Made by a program: the position numbers and the translations under genes. This document shows positions 25,896 to 36,992 of a stretch of DNA of 64,000 nucleotides, piece by piece. This DNA comes from DASVFB01 sp963766345 (lineage in GTDB: Bacteria > Actinomycetota > Thermoleophilia > Gaiellales > Gaiellaceae). The stretch is from assembly GCA_963766345.1 (NCBI GenBank), contig CAVXZL010000008.1, positions 656,393 to 720,392 on the forward strand. The letters are read 5' to 3'. A model generated the notes under the pieces. It was not told the origin of the DNA. It was given only the letters and a program-made list of their open reading frames with translations, and ran no database searches. The first letter of the stretch is position 1. Every line of letters begins with the position of its first letter.

Positions 25896-25903
25896 GCGAC
25901 GGG

Positions 25904-27067
25904 TCAGTGCTTGTCCGGCTTCTCGGGCTTGTCCGGCTTCTGCGGCTGCTCAGCCGGCGGAGGATTGTCCGGCGGCTTCGGAGGCTCGGCGTGCTGCGCC
26001 TTCGCGGCTTCCTTCGCCGCCTTCTCGGCGTCGTGCTGCGCCTGCTTCGCGGCCTTGCTCGCGTCGCGCTGGGCCTGCTCCTGCGCCTTCTGCGCGGCTT
26101 CCGCGTCGCGCTTCGCCTGCTCCTCGGCCTCGTGCTGCGCCTTCTTCGCCGCGTTCGCCTCGTGCTTCGCGCGCTTCTCGGCCTCGCGTTGCGCCTTCTT
26201 CGCCGCTTCGACGTCGCGCTTCGCTTGCTCTTCGGCCTCGTGCTGCGCCTTCTTCACAGCCGCGGCGTCGCGCTTCGCCTGCTCCTCGGCCTCGTGCTGC
26301 TTTTGGTTCACGGCGGCGAGCGTGCGCTTCGCGGCCTCTTGCTTCGCCTTCGCCGCCTGCTTCGCCTGCTCCGCCTCCTTCTTCGCCTGCTTCGCAGCAG
26401 CCTCGGCCTGCTTCTTCGCCTGCGCGGCCGCGGCTTTCGCCTGCTTCTTCGCCTGCTTTGCGGCCTCCTTCGCTTGTTTCTTCGTCGGCGCCGTGGCGAC
26501 GGCCGGGGTCGCGACCGGAGTCGGCGAGGAGGCTGCGCCCGACGACGTCGGCGTCGGAGCGGCCGGCGTCGGCGGCGGCGTCACAGGGTTCGTGTTCGTC
26601 GTCGTCGGAGTGGGCTTGGAGCCACCTGACCCCGTGCCTCGTGCGGCGGAGTCGTGCGAGGACGACCCGTTGGCCGTGCCGCCGCCGGCCGCCGACTTCG
26701 ATCCCTGCGAGGACTGACCGGCCGTTGCCGACGTGCCCGTGCCCGTGTCGCTACCGGCGCCCAGGCCGGAGACGAGAAGTGCGCTGCCCGCGGTGCCGGG
26801 CGCGAGCGGGATCAGCGGCGAGCCGCCGAGGAGCCCGCTGCCGTGGGCCGAGGATCCGTGCTGCGAGCCCGTGCGGCCGGACGGCGTCGGGGAAATGGTC
26901 GCAGTGACCTTCCGCTGGGCGGAGGGCTGCACGACCTGGGGAGCCGGCGCGGCGGCGTCGTGGCTCGGTTCGAGAGCCCGTTTCCAGATCTCGAACGACA
27001 GCACCGAGCCGGCCACTACCACGGATCCCCAGACAAACCAGGAAACTGTCCTTGGCATTTGCACCAT
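25904..27067 (-). CDS. Membrane-anchored protein with long Ala/Lys/Glu repeat helix
   Basis: About 387 residues. One N-terminal helix (VSWFVWGSVVVAGSVLSFEI), then about 155 residues of Ser/Gly/Thr/Pro-rich linker, then some 165 residues of Ala/Lys/Glu/Gln-rich uninterrupted helix, including four 18-residue repeats of the type HEAEEQAKRDAAAVKKAQ, and a Pro/Lys/Asp tail ending PDKPEKPDKH. The layout recalls TolA: anchor, flexible arm, long helix, end. A role in spanning the wall or linking envelope layers is inference. ATG 27067 is chosen because TAGAAC lies seven bases upstream; ATG 27070 and TTG 27088 are in frame. Confidence 0.65.
   Translation of the reverse strand: MVQMPRTVSWFVWGSVVVAGSVLSFEIWKRALEPSHDAAAPAPQVVQPSAQRKVTATISPTPSGRTGSQHGSSAHGSGLLGGSPLIPLAPGTAGSALLVSGLGAGSDTGTGTSATAGQSSQGSKSAAGGGTANGSSSHDSAARGTGSGGSKPTPTTTNTNPVTPPPTPAAPTPTSSGAASSPTPVATPAVATAPTKKQAKEAAKQAKKQAKAAAAQAKKQAEAAAKQAKKEAEQAKQAAKAKQEAAKRTLAAVNQKQHEAEEQAKRDAAAVKKAQHEAEEQAKRDVEAAKKAQREAEKRAKHEANAAKKAQHEAEEQAKRDAEAAQKAQEQAQRDASKAAKQAQHDAEKAAKEAAKAQHAEPPKPPDNPPPAEQPQKPDKPEKPDKH
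26081..26296 (-). repeat. Four 54-bp tandem coding repeats (18 residues each)
   Basis: Successive units read HEAEEQAKRDAAAVKKAQ, HEAEEQAKRDVEAAKKAQ, REAEKRAKHEANAAKKAQ and HEAEEQAKRDAEAAQKAQ; a degenerate fifth follows. Eighteen residues equal five turns of an alpha-helix, so charges repeat along the same faces. Confidence 0.85.
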
Positions 27068-27111
27068 CATTGCCGTTCTAGGGGACAACGTCCATACCCC
27101 TTTTGAGGTTC

Positions 27112-28773
27112 TCAGGTGATCGAGGAATCGCTCCTGACGCGGTTCTTCCCCTCGCGCTTCGCCCTGTAGAGCCCTGCATCGGCTGCGGCGAGGAGATCGT
27201 CGGGCGTCCGCGCCTCCGGGTAGGCCGCCACGCCGAAGCTCGCGGTGAGCCCGACAGGGTCGGCGCCGGGAACGGGAACCTCGAGCGTGGAGACCGCCTC
27301 GCGGAGGCTCTCCGCGAGCGCCGCCGCACCCGCAAGGTCCGTCTCGACGAGCAGCACCGCGAACTCCTCGCCGCCGAGCCGCGCCGCGACGTCGATCACG
27401 CGCACTCGTTTCCGCAGGCAGTCGGCGAAGGCGCGCAGCACCTGATCCCCGACCTGGTGGCCGTGCCGGTCGTTGACACGCTTGAAATCGTCGAGGTCGG
27501 CGAAGACGAGCCCGAGCGGCTCGCCGAAGCGCTCGGCCCGGCGAAGCTCGGTGTCGAGCGTCTCCGCGAAACGCCGCCGGTTCGCGAGCTCCGTCAGCTC
27601 GTCCGTCGTCGCCTGCCGCTGAACGATGGCGTGCAGCCGGGCGTTCTCGAGAGCGATCGCGGCCTGCCCCGCGAGCGACCTCGCCAGCGTCCGCGTGCGC
27701 GCATCGAAGCTACCGCTCGCCGGCCAGATCTCGAGCGCGATCTCCCCCACGCTCTCGTCCTCGCCGAGCACGAGCCTCAGTGCGCGACCGCTGGCCCCGC
27801 CTCCCTCCTCGAAGGTCACCTGGCCATCCTGCAGCACCCGGCCGCGGGCGGCGCCGGTCGCTTCCATCGTCGCGTGCAGGATCACCGGGAGAAGCTTGTC
27901 CGGGTTGTGCGTGGAGGCGAGCGCGTCTCCCACGAGCGTCACGGCGTGATCGTCGCGCGCGCCGCCGAGCACGGTGAGTGGTCGCTGGCGAGCGAGCATC
28001 GGCGCCACCGCATAGCCGAGCGCGCCGACCGTCACGAGCGTGAGCACGAGCGCGAGCAACATCCAGAGCGTCCGGTTCTGAACGCCGCCGTCGATGCCCG
28101 CGCGCGGGGTCGACGCGACGAGCGAGACGTTCGTCGGCGGGCCGACGAGGTTCACTCCGAAAGTGCGGTAGTCGCTGCCCGCGATCGTGACGTCGGCGGT
28201 CTTGTCGACGGGCGCCGTGCTCATACCCGGCGGCGCGCCGGCGATCGTGCTCCCCTCTCGAACGAGCGCGAGACGGTCGCTCGCGTCCACCTGCGCCGCC
28301 GCCCGCAACTCGGCGAGGAGCTTGTCGTTCAGCGGCACGTCGACAGTGACTGCGCCGAGCGGGGTGCCGTCGATCGAGACGGTGACGCTGCGATGGACGG
28401 CCCCCGCGATGGGCTTTCCGACGAAGAGCGTGTTGCCGGCGTATACGACCTCGCCGGGACGCACGAGTTTTTCGACCGCGGTGCGATCCCGCGTCGCGAG
28501 CGCCTGCTGGAGGTCGGGCGACGCCGCGAGCGATCCGGCGCGCCGGTCCGCCTCGGTCACCGAGCGAACGAAGACGGCCGCGGCAGCCCGCCCTTCCGTC
28601 TCGAGCCGGACGTCGGCCTTGTCCGTCTCGGTCCGGCCGAAGCCGATCCCCGCGATCCACGCGACGACGAGCAGCGGCACGGCGACCGCGAGGATGAGCA
28701 GGATCGCGGTGCGCAGGCGCGAGCCATGCTCCGCCGCAGGAGCACGCAACTCCGCCGTTACCGCAGGACGCAA
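27112..28773 (-). CDS. Diguanylate cyclase: membrane sensor, GAF-like, GGDEF
   Basis: About 553 residues. A first helix (AILLILAVAVPLLVVAWIAG), an outer sensor domain of about 190 residues, a second helix (LWMLLALVLTLVTVGALGYA), a GAF-like region and a GGDEF domain. The active motif is RLGGEEF and the product-inhibition site RVID lies five residues before it, so synthesis of cyclic di-GMP with feedback is expected. ADLDDFKRVNDRHGHQVGD is the metal/substrate helix. TTG 28773 after GGTGAGAG is proposed as start; the frame is open to a GTG at 28851. It leads the two envelope genes that follow. Confidence 0.88.
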   Translation of the reverse strand: MRPAVTAELRAPAAEHGSRLRTAILLILAVAVPLLVVAWIAGIGFGRTETDKADVRLETEGRAAAAVFVRSVTEADRRAGSLAASPDLQQALATRDRTAVEKLVRPGEVVYAGNTLFVGKPIAGAVHRSVTVSIDGTPLGAVTVDVPLNDKLLAELRAAAQVDASDRLALVREGSTIAGAPPGMSTAPVDKTADVTIAGSDYRTFGVNLVGPPTNVSLVASTPRAGIDGGVQNRTLWMLLALVLTLVTVGALGYAVAPMLARQRPLTVLGGARDDHAVTLVGDALASTHNPDKLLPVILHATMEATGAARGRVLQDGQVTFEEGGGASGRALRLVLGEDESVGEIALEIWPASGSFDARTRTLARSLAGQAAIALENARLHAIVQRQATTDELTELANRRRFAETLDTELRRAERFGEPLGLVFADLDDFKRVNDRHGHQVGDQVLRAFADCLRKRVRVIDVAARLGGEEFAVLLVETDLAGAAALAESLREAVSTLEVPVPGADPVGLTASFGVAAYPEARTPDDLLAAADAGLYRAKREGKNRVRSDSSIT

Positions 28774-28961
28774 TCTCTCACCGGCGACGGCACTTCTCCG
28801 ATGCCGTCGCGTGCCGCCGCAGGTTCGTCTGGAACCCCGCCGATTCCGCACTCCTTTCGGCTGCGTGGCCGGAACGCAGCCCAGTTTGACGCCTTCGTCT
28901 TCGTTACCGCCCGCGACCTGTTCTCAGGTCGTTCGCATCCTAGGCGCGGAGAGGCGGAAAG

Positions 28962-29936
28962 TCAGCCCTTGTAGCCGATCGTCACCGCATCCGGGCGCGA
29001 CGCGAGCGAGAGGAAGCTGAGGCAGAACACCGCGGCGACTCCGGCCGCGAGCACGGCGGCCTCGAGCTCGGAGGCACCGTTGCCACGGACGATGAGCCCC
29101 GCGAGCACACAGAGCAGCAGCCCGTTGCCCGTACGCGCGCCGATGCCGATCGCCACCTGCTCCGCGTGTCCGTCGTCCGCGCGGCGCAGTGCGCGAAGCA
29201 TCCAGGCGATCGCCAGCACGAGCGGCTGCACGACGAGCGCGAGCGCCGGCGGCAACGCGAGCGCGAGCACGACGTCGCCCGCGACGAGCGCGCAGAGGCT
29301 CGCCGCGCAGGTCGCCTGCTCGCCGAAGCGCAGCAGGATCGTTGGCTTGCCGAAGCGCGCGTCTCCCTTACGGTCGCGGAAGTCCTTCAACACGATGCGC
29401 GCGCAGAAGAGGAGGAAGAGCGCGGCGGCGAGGCGCGACCACGCGTGCTGCAACGTGCCGCCCGCGGCGACGATGCCGAGCGCGTACGGGACCACGACGT
29501 AGGCGATCCCGAGCGCGAGCGGCGCGCCGGCGACGCGGTACGAGAGACGCACCGGCCTCGCCGAGTAGACCTGGCTGAGCAGGAGAGCGACGCCGATCAG
29601 ACCGAGCGCGCGCCAGCCGAGGGCAGCCGCGGCGGCGAGCGCCGCGATCGATGCGGCGACGTGCAGGACGAGGAGGTCGCGCCGGCTCGCCGTCCCCTCG
29701 ACGAGCGGCCGTCCCGCGTCGCGCGGATGGTTGACCTTGTCGATCTGCTCGTCCGCGAGATCGTTCAGCGCCGTCGCCGCGACGTAGCTCGACGCGAGCG
29801 CGAGCACGGCGAAGAGATAGGGAAGCCCGAGCCCGAGCGGCCCCTCGCGGGCCGCACCGAGCAAGAGGAACAGCACGATCATGGCGGCGACGCGGTAGCG
29901 CAGCATCACGACGTAGAGCAGCGGCAGCTTCCTCAC
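28962..29936 (-). CDS. UbiA family prenyltransferase
   Basis: 324 residues, about nine membrane helices. Both Mg-diphosphate motifs are present: NDLADEQIDKVNHPRDAGRP and LKDFRDRKGDARFGKP. It attaches a prenyl chain to an aromatic or sugar acceptor; the subgroup (menaquinone, haem or decaprenyl-phosphate type) cannot be decided by eye. GTG 29936 overlaps the stop of the upstream membrane protein (GTGA), so the two are co-translated. Confidence 0.88.
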   Translation of the reverse strand: MRKLPLLYVVMLRYRVAAMIVLFLLLGAAREGPLGLGLPYLFAVLALASSYVAATALNDLADEQIDKVNHPRDAGRPLVEGTASRRDLLVLHVAASIAALAAAAALGWRALGLIGVALLLSQVYSARPVRLSYRVAGAPLALGIAYVVVPYALGIVAAGGTLQHAWSRLAAALFLLFCARIVLKDFRDRKGDARFGKPTILLRFGEQATCAASLCALVAGDVVLALALPPALALVVQPLVLAIAWMLRALRRADDGHAEQVAIGIGARTGNGLLLCVLAGLIVRGNGASELEAAVLAAGVAAVFCLSFLSLASRPDAVTIGYKG

Positions 29937-30793
29937 TTCGGCGTGACGACCTTCAGCGGCCAGATCGCGGTCAGCACGAGCACGTAGACGACCCAGAGCA
30001 CGTGGTACAGCGCGAGGAAGTACAGGCCGACCCAGAAGAAGCTGACGAACACGCTCGCGTCGCCGACGAGTCGCGCGCGATCGGCCGTGGAGTTGAAGGT
30101 CATCGCGGCGAACGCCGTCGCGCAGGCGAGGATGACCGCGATCAGGAGCGACAGGCTCGACGAGAAGACGAAGTCCACGTAGCTGAGGCCCGCGATGAGC
30201 GGCAGGGCGATAAGCAGCAGTGCGCCGCCGCTCGCGACGATCAGGATCGTGATCACGATCACCGTGACGACGAACTTCCGGCCGCTCAGGCGCAAGGCGA
30301 AACGGTCTTCGGGCGTGAGGTGCGCCACCTTCCTGCGGAAGTAGCGATAGAGGACGAAGTACGCGGCGGCGTAGAGCGCGAAGACGAACAGAGCCGCACA
30401 GACCGCCATGAACGTGTCGCTGATCGCGAACGTCGAGTCCAGCTCCTTCGTTTGGTCGGCCTCGTAGTAGCCGCGTGGGCCGAGCACGAGCTTGACGACG
30501 ATCACGAGGACGTTGAACGCGACGGCGTAGACCGCCGTCGTCAGGGGCAGGCCGACGTCGCTCCGCAGACCCCAGAAGATGAGCGCGCCGGAGACCATCG
30601 CCACGATCGTCGCGGTCGTGAGGAGCATCCCCACGGGCGGGATCGAGCCGCTCGACGAGACCGTGCGCGGGACGATCGCGACGACCGCGAGCGAGAGCAC
30701 GCCCGCGACGACGAGCTTGACGACGAGCGACGGCGTTGCGGCGACATCGCTGAGCGACGGTTCGGCGGCCACCTCCCGGGAGTGAACCGCCAC
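29933..30793 (-). CDS. Multi-pass membrane protein, unknown
   Basis: 286 residues with about seven helices; hydrophilic loop GPRGYYEADQTKELDSTF and cytoplasmic RYFRRKVAHLTPEDRFALRL. I do not recognise a family. It is coupled to the UbiA enzyme by a four-base overlap, so it may act on or hold the same lipid substrate (inference). GTG 30793 lies 11 bases from the left end of a MITE-like element. Confidence 0.6.
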   Translation of the reverse strand: MAVHSREVAAEPSLSDVAATPSLVVKLVVAGVLSLAVVAIVPRTVSSSGSIPPVGMLLTTATIVAMVSGALIFWGLRSDVGLPLTTAVYAVAFNVLVIVVKLVLGPRGYYEADQTKELDSTFAISDTFMAVCAALFVFALYAAAYFVLYRYFRRKVAHLTPEDRFALRLSGRKFVVTVIVITILIVASGGALLLIALPLIAGLSYVDFVFSSSLSLLIAVILACATAFAAMTFNSTADRARLVGDASVFVSFFWVGLYFLALYHVLWVVYVLVLTAIWPLKVVTPK

Positions 30794-30804
30794 CGCCGGA
30801 CGGC

Positions 30805-30962
30805 TTAGAGGCTCTCACACAATGACGTTCGTCGATCCGGGCGTGATCGGCGGGTGCGATGCAAGGACGCAGGGAGGCTCGACAGTCGAACTATCGGGCC
30901 GACCGAGGACGCGGCAGCGCGCCGACGAGCGGCACAATCGCTCATCGTGTGCGAGCCTCTTA
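30805..30962. mobile_element. MITE-like element, 152 bp with 18-bp inverted ends and TTA repeats
   Basis: Left end TTA-GAGGCTCTCACACAATGA, right end TCATCGTGTGCGAGCCTC-TTA. The ends are inverted copies matching at 16 of 18 positions, flanked by a direct TTA. No coding capacity. The right TTA is the complement of the TAA stop of the hxlR gene. IS5-family IS1031-group transposases make TNA duplications, so a non-autonomous relative of that group is a fair guess. A simple long inverted repeat in the mRNA is the alternative. This fills the gap 30794-30959. Confidence 0.55.
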
Positions 30963-31251
30963 GGGCTGCGCGTAACGCACGAGCTCGCGCAGGAGCGGCT
31001 CGAACCGCTTCCCCTCGGGCGTCATGCGGTACTCGACCGCGGGCGGCCGCGTGTCGAGCACGCGCCGCTCGAGCAGCCCCGCGCCGACGAGCTCGTTCAG
31101 CCGTGTCGTCAGCGTCGCCGGCGGGACGCGCCCGAGCGACTCGCGGAACTCGTTGAACCGCACGGCGCCCTCGACCGACGCGTAGAGGATCGAGAGCGTC
31201 CAGCGCCTTTCGAGGAGGTCCGCCGCGCGGCGGACCTCCTCGGGCACGGGA

Positions 31252-31271
<20 letters not shown>
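30960..31271 (-). CDS. HxlR family transcriptional regulator
   Basis: 103 residues with the winged-helix core: LLERRWTLSILYASVEGAVR, FNEFRESLGRVPPATLTTRL, NELVGAGLLERRV and VEYRMTPEGK. From GTG 31271 the N-terminus has Cys at 3 and 6; the related regulator YodB senses quinones and electrophiles through Cys6. It overlaps the end of lon by 20 bases, so it is translated with Lon and probably binds the palindromes ahead of lon (33562-33589). GTG 31247 would be a shorter start without the cysteines. Confidence 0.8.
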
Positions 31272-33540
<2,269 letters not shown>

Positions 33541-33561
33541 GATGAAGTTCAACTCCTTTGC

Positions 33562-33589
33562 GTAGTAACTACAGAGATTGTAGCTACAA
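33562..33589 (-). promoter_or_regulatory. lon promoter with two palindromic operator sites
   Basis: GTAGTAACTAC (33562-33572) and TTGTAGCTACAA (33578-33589) are both perfect palindromes sharing GTAG/CTAC, with centres about 16.5 bp apart. On the minus strand TACAAT (33582-33577) lies within the second one and is a good -10 box. A protein bound there would block lon transcription. The HxlR regulator encoded after lon is the obvious candidate. Confidence 0.7.
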
Positions 33590-33598
33590 CGGCGGAGG

Positions 33599-34591
33599 CT
33601 AATCGAGCGGCGTGATCTCGTCGATCCCGGCGAGCTCTTCCGCGCTCAGGTCGAGCCGATCGAGCGTGGCGAGGTTCGTCTCGAGCTGCTCGACGCTCGA
33701 CGCTCCGATCAGCGCAGACGTCACGCGCTCGTCGCGCAGGACCCACGCGAGCGCCAGTTGCGCCAGCGACTGGCCGCGGCGACCGGCGAGATCGTTGAGC
33801 GCGCGGAGCCTGCCGAGCGTCTCGCTGTCGAGCCTGTCGCGCCGGAGCGAGTCGTTGCGGCTCGCGCGCGAGTCGTCCGGAATGCCCTTGAGGTAGCGAT
33901 CGGTGAGCAGCCCCTGCGCGAGGGGGGAGAACGCGATCACGCCGAGGCCGTTCCGTTCGCACGCGTCGAGGACGCCGCCTTCGATCCAGCGGTCGAAGAT
34001 GTTGTACGCGGGCTGGTGGATGACGAGCGGCAGATGCAGGTCGCGCGCGATCTGCCCGGACGTGTCGGTGAACTCGGCGTCGTAGGACGAGATGCCCGCG
34101 TAGAGCGCCTTCCCCTGGCGCACGGCCGTTTCGAGTGCCCCGATCGTCTCCTCGAGCGGCGTCTCGTGATCCGGCCGGTGCGAGTAGAAGATGTCGACGT
34201 AGTCGAGCCCCAGCCGGCGCAGGCTCTGGTCGAGGCTCGCGAGCAGGTACTTGCGCGAGCCAAACTCGCCGTACGGGCCCGGCCACATGTCCCAGCCCGC
34301 CTTCGTCGAGACGATCAACTCGTCGCGGTACGGCTCGAGGTCGCTCGCGAGCAGACGGCCGAACGTCTCCTCCGCCGATCCGTACGGCGGTCCGTAGTTG
34401 TTCGCGAGGTCGAAGTGCGTCACACCGAGGTCGAACGCGCGGCGGACGATCTCGCGCGACGTCTCGAGCGGCCGGTGGCCGCCGAAGTTCTGCCAGAGGC
34501 CGAGCGAGATGAGCGGCAGCTTGAGCCCGCTCCGACCCGAGCGCCGGTACTGCATGCGGTCGTAGCGCGTCTCGGCGGCGACGTACGTCAC
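33599..34591 (-). CDS. Aldo/keto reductase (YghZ/GPR type)
   Basis: 330 residues, TIM-barrel NADPH reductase of carbonyls. Catalytic residues are the Asp and Tyr of HFDLANNYG, Lys in VSTKAGW and His in YSHRPD; the C-terminal LIGASSVEQL binds the cofactor phosphate. The sequence around WPGPYGEFGSRKYL matches the L-glyceraldehyde-3-phosphate reductase group. GTG 34591 lies six bases after TAGGAT, a leaderless arrangement. It transcribes toward lon with the lon promoter between. Confidence 0.9.
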   Translation of the reverse strand: MTYVAAETRYDRMQYRRSGRSGLKLPLISLGLWQNFGGHRPLETSREIVRRAFDLGVTHFDLANNYGPPYGSAEETFGRLLASDLEPYRDELIVSTKAGWDMWPGPYGEFGSRKYLLASLDQSLRRLGLDYVDIFYSHRPDHETPLEETIGALETAVRQGKALYAGISSYDAEFTDTSGQIARDLHLPLVIHQPAYNIFDRWIEGGVLDACERNGLGVIAFSPLAQGLLTDRYLKGIPDDSRASRNDSLRRDRLDSETLGRLRALNDLAGRRGQSLAQLALAWVLRDERVTSALIGASSVEQLETNLATLDRLDLSAEELAGIDEITPLD

Positions 34592-34597
34592 CGCAGG

Positions 34598-34603
34598 ATC
34601 CTA
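34598..34603 (-). promoter_or_regulatory. Leaderless-type -10 box of the aldo/keto reductase
   Basis: TAGGAT on the minus strand, six bases before GTG 34591. It also overlaps the last codons of the ABC permease gene ahead (stop at 34601-34603). Confidence 0.6.
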
Positions 34604-36982
34604 GGCGTAACGAAGCGCCTGGCCGGGGCGGTAGCGAACCGCGCGGCGGATCGGCAGCAGCGTGATCAGGAGCGCGAGCAGCACGGTGCCGACGAGGGCA
34701 AGCACGACGTTCCGCAGCGGGAACATGACCGGGACCTCGACGTTGACGACGTCCTTGAGCAGCCACACGAGGAAGCGATCGAGCACGTAGCCGACCGGGA
34801 TCCCGACGAGCCATCCGAGCGTCGCGAGCACGACGCTCTCGGCCGCGAAGATGCGGCGCACGTCGCGGGCACGCGCGCCGATCGTGCGCAGGATGCCGAC
34901 CTCGCGTGTCCGCTCGATCACGCTCATCGTGATCGCGTTCGCGAGGCCGACGAGGCTGATCGCGATGATGATGAAGCCAAGCACGGCGATCGACGTCGTG
35001 ATCGTGCGGTTCGCCGCGACGTTGTCGGCTTCGCCGACATACGTGATCTCGGTCCCGACGTCGTAACCGAACGAGTTCAACGTGTCCTCGAGGTCGGTCG
35101 TCGTCCGGTCGATGAGGGCATGGTCACGCGACGTCGTGCGGATCCAATAGTCGTCCGCAGCAGCGGGCGTGCCGCGCAGAATCGCGGTCATCGTCGCGTG
35201 CGGCACGAAGAGGACGGTGCCGTTCTCCATCTGGTTCGAGACGGCGCCGATCACGCGCAACGTCAGCGGCCCGCTGCCGCTCTCCACGGTGACACGGTCG
35301 CCGACGTGCGTGCCGGTGGCTCGCGCGAAGTTTCGGCCGATGACGGCCACGCGCGCGTGCGACCGCTCCTCGGCCGACGTGTACCAGCGGCCGTCGACGA
35401 TGTTGTAGTGGTACGCGGTCGCCTGGCGAACGGCCCAGATGAATCCGTCTTCGCCCTTCAGCCTGACCGCGGCGTCGAACATCGGCTCGACGGACGCGAC
35501 GCCGGGCGTCTCGCGCACGACCTGCTGTGCGTAGGAATCGAGCGGGTGGTCGCTCGGCGTCGCCAGCTTGATGTCGTAACCAAGCTCCCGCCACCCCTCG
35601 TGCGTCACGTGCGTGATCGCTGCACTCAGCCCGAGGATCGCGAGCAGGTTGCCGACGGCGAGCGCGATCATGGCCACGGTCGCGATGCTGCGCCGCCGCC
35701 TCCGCCCGACATTGCGAAGACCGATCTGCATCGTCCGCGGCAGGAACTGCACTCGCCGTAGCGCCGCATCGCCCGCGTCCTGCGCACCGACTGCAGAGCC
35801 GGTTGCCTCGAGCGCCTCGCGCAGCGGCACGCGGGTCGCGCGGCGGATCGCCGGCAGCGTCGCGAGCGCCGGTCCGAGCACGCCGACGAGCACGCTGACG
35901 AGGAGGACGCGCCAGTCGATGCCGAAGCCGGGATCGACGGCGAAGAACGTCGAGCCGAGGATGCCGATCGCCACGTTCGAGAGCGCGATGCCGAGGCCGA
36001 TGCCCAAAAGCGTCCCGAGAGCGCCGAGCAGCATTGCCGTCTTGACGTAGGAGGCGGCGATCTGCCGGCGTCGCCCGCCGATCGCCTTCATCGTCCCGAT
36101 CTGCTGCGTCTGCTCGGCGACGAGGGTCGTCATCGTGTTCGCGATCAGCACGAACGCCGAGAGGATGGCCAGCACGGTGATCACGTAGAAGAAGTTGGAG
36201 AAGGCGTTGAAGTCGGACTTGCCCGGCCAGTCGCCCGCGGCGCGCACCTCCGGCAGCCACGTGATGCCGCCGAAGCCGGACATGCTTCGAAGGGCGTGGC
36301 GCACCGACTTCGTCGTCGCGGCGATCGCCGCCGGACGCGCGTTGTCGAGCCGGAACGCGAGTGACGTCCACTCCGCGGAGCCGCCGCTCAGCTCGGCGAT
36401 CGTCCCGCGCGTCGCGTAGAAGACGATGACGCCGTCGCCGACGACGTCCTGCCCGCCGTTGAGGTTGCGTCCCTCGCCCGAGACGTGGAGCGTTCGCGTC
36501 GAGCCGGTCGCGTCGATGATCGAGACGGTGTCCCCGGCCTTGACGTCGAGCAGGCCGCGGTTCGCGTTCTGGACCTCCGTCAGCAGCTCGCCGTCGCGCG
36601 GGATCGACCCGGAGGCGAGGTGCACGATGTCGGCCTGCTGCGCGCGAAAGTCGCGCACGCCCATGACGTAGGCCTGCGCACGCCGCGCGCCTACGTAAAC
36701 GCGACCGCCGAAGTACATGCGCGGCTCGACCGAGCGCACGTTCGGCACCGCTGCGAGCGCAGCCAACCGGGCGTGGTTCAGCGCGAGAGGCGTGACGGGG
36801 ACCGTGAGATCGGCCAGCTTCCCGGCCTTGACCTCCGCCTGCATCGAGCGGTTCAAGAGCGTGGGCATCGCGAAGATGCCGATGCTCGCCACCGCGAGCG
36901 CGAGCGTCGCGACCGCGAAGAACGCGCGCGCCTTGCGCCGGCTCAGATCGGCGATCGACTTGCGCGTGAGCGCGGAGAGCAC
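34601..36982 (-). CDS. FtsX/MacB-type ABC permease, duplicated
   Basis: 793 residues built from two repeats of the MacB_PCD plus FtsX arrangement: helix 1 near 20-40, a large outer domain, three helices near 260-375, then helix, outer domain and three helices again. MTTLVAEQTQQIGTMKAIGG and TMSVIERTREVGILRTIGAR are the coupling segments that contact the ATPase. This class moves lipoproteins or exports peptides and lipids by mechanotransmission. GTG 36982 starts ten bases after the ATPase gene. Confidence 0.88.
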   Translation of the reverse strand: MLSALTRKSIADLSRRKARAFFAVATLALAVASIGIFAMPTLLNRSMQAEVKAGKLADLTVPVTPLALNHARLAALAAVPNVRSVEPRMYFGGRVYVGARRAQAYVMGVRDFRAQQADIVHLASGSIPRDGELLTEVQNANRGLLDVKAGDTVSIIDATGSTRTLHVSGEGRNLNGGQDVVGDGVIVFYATRGTIAELSGGSAEWTSLAFRLDNARPAAIAATTKSVRHALRSMSGFGGITWLPEVRAAGDWPGKSDFNAFSNFFYVITVLAILSAFVLIANTMTTLVAEQTQQIGTMKAIGGRRRQIAASYVKTAMLLGALGTLLGIGLGIALSNVAIGILGSTFFAVDPGFGIDWRVLLVSVLVGVLGPALATLPAIRRATRVPLREALEATGSAVGAQDAGDAALRRVQFLPRTMQIGLRNVGRRRRRSIATVAMIALAVGNLLAILGLSAAITHVTHEGWRELGYDIKLATPSDHPLDSYAQQVVRETPGVASVEPMFDAAVRLKGEDGFIWAVRQATAYHYNIVDGRWYTSAEERSHARVAVIGRNFARATGTHVGDRVTVESGSGPLTLRVIGAVSNQMENGTVLFVPHATMTAILRGTPAAADDYWIRTTSRDHALIDRTTTDLEDTLNSFGYDVGTEITYVGEADNVAANRTITTSIAVLGFIIIAISLVGLANAITMSVIERTREVGILRTIGARARDVRRIFAAESVVLATLGWLVGIPVGYVLDRFLVWLLKDVVNVEVPVMFPLRNVVLALVGTVLLALLITLLPIRRAVRYRPGQALRYA

Positions 36983-36992
36983 GCGATTCTCC

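Noticed and set aside
26000..26480. Regular tandem repeats considered as a possible CRISPR array
   Set aside because: The units are contiguous 54-bp coding repeats without spacers, and they translate to an alpha-helix.
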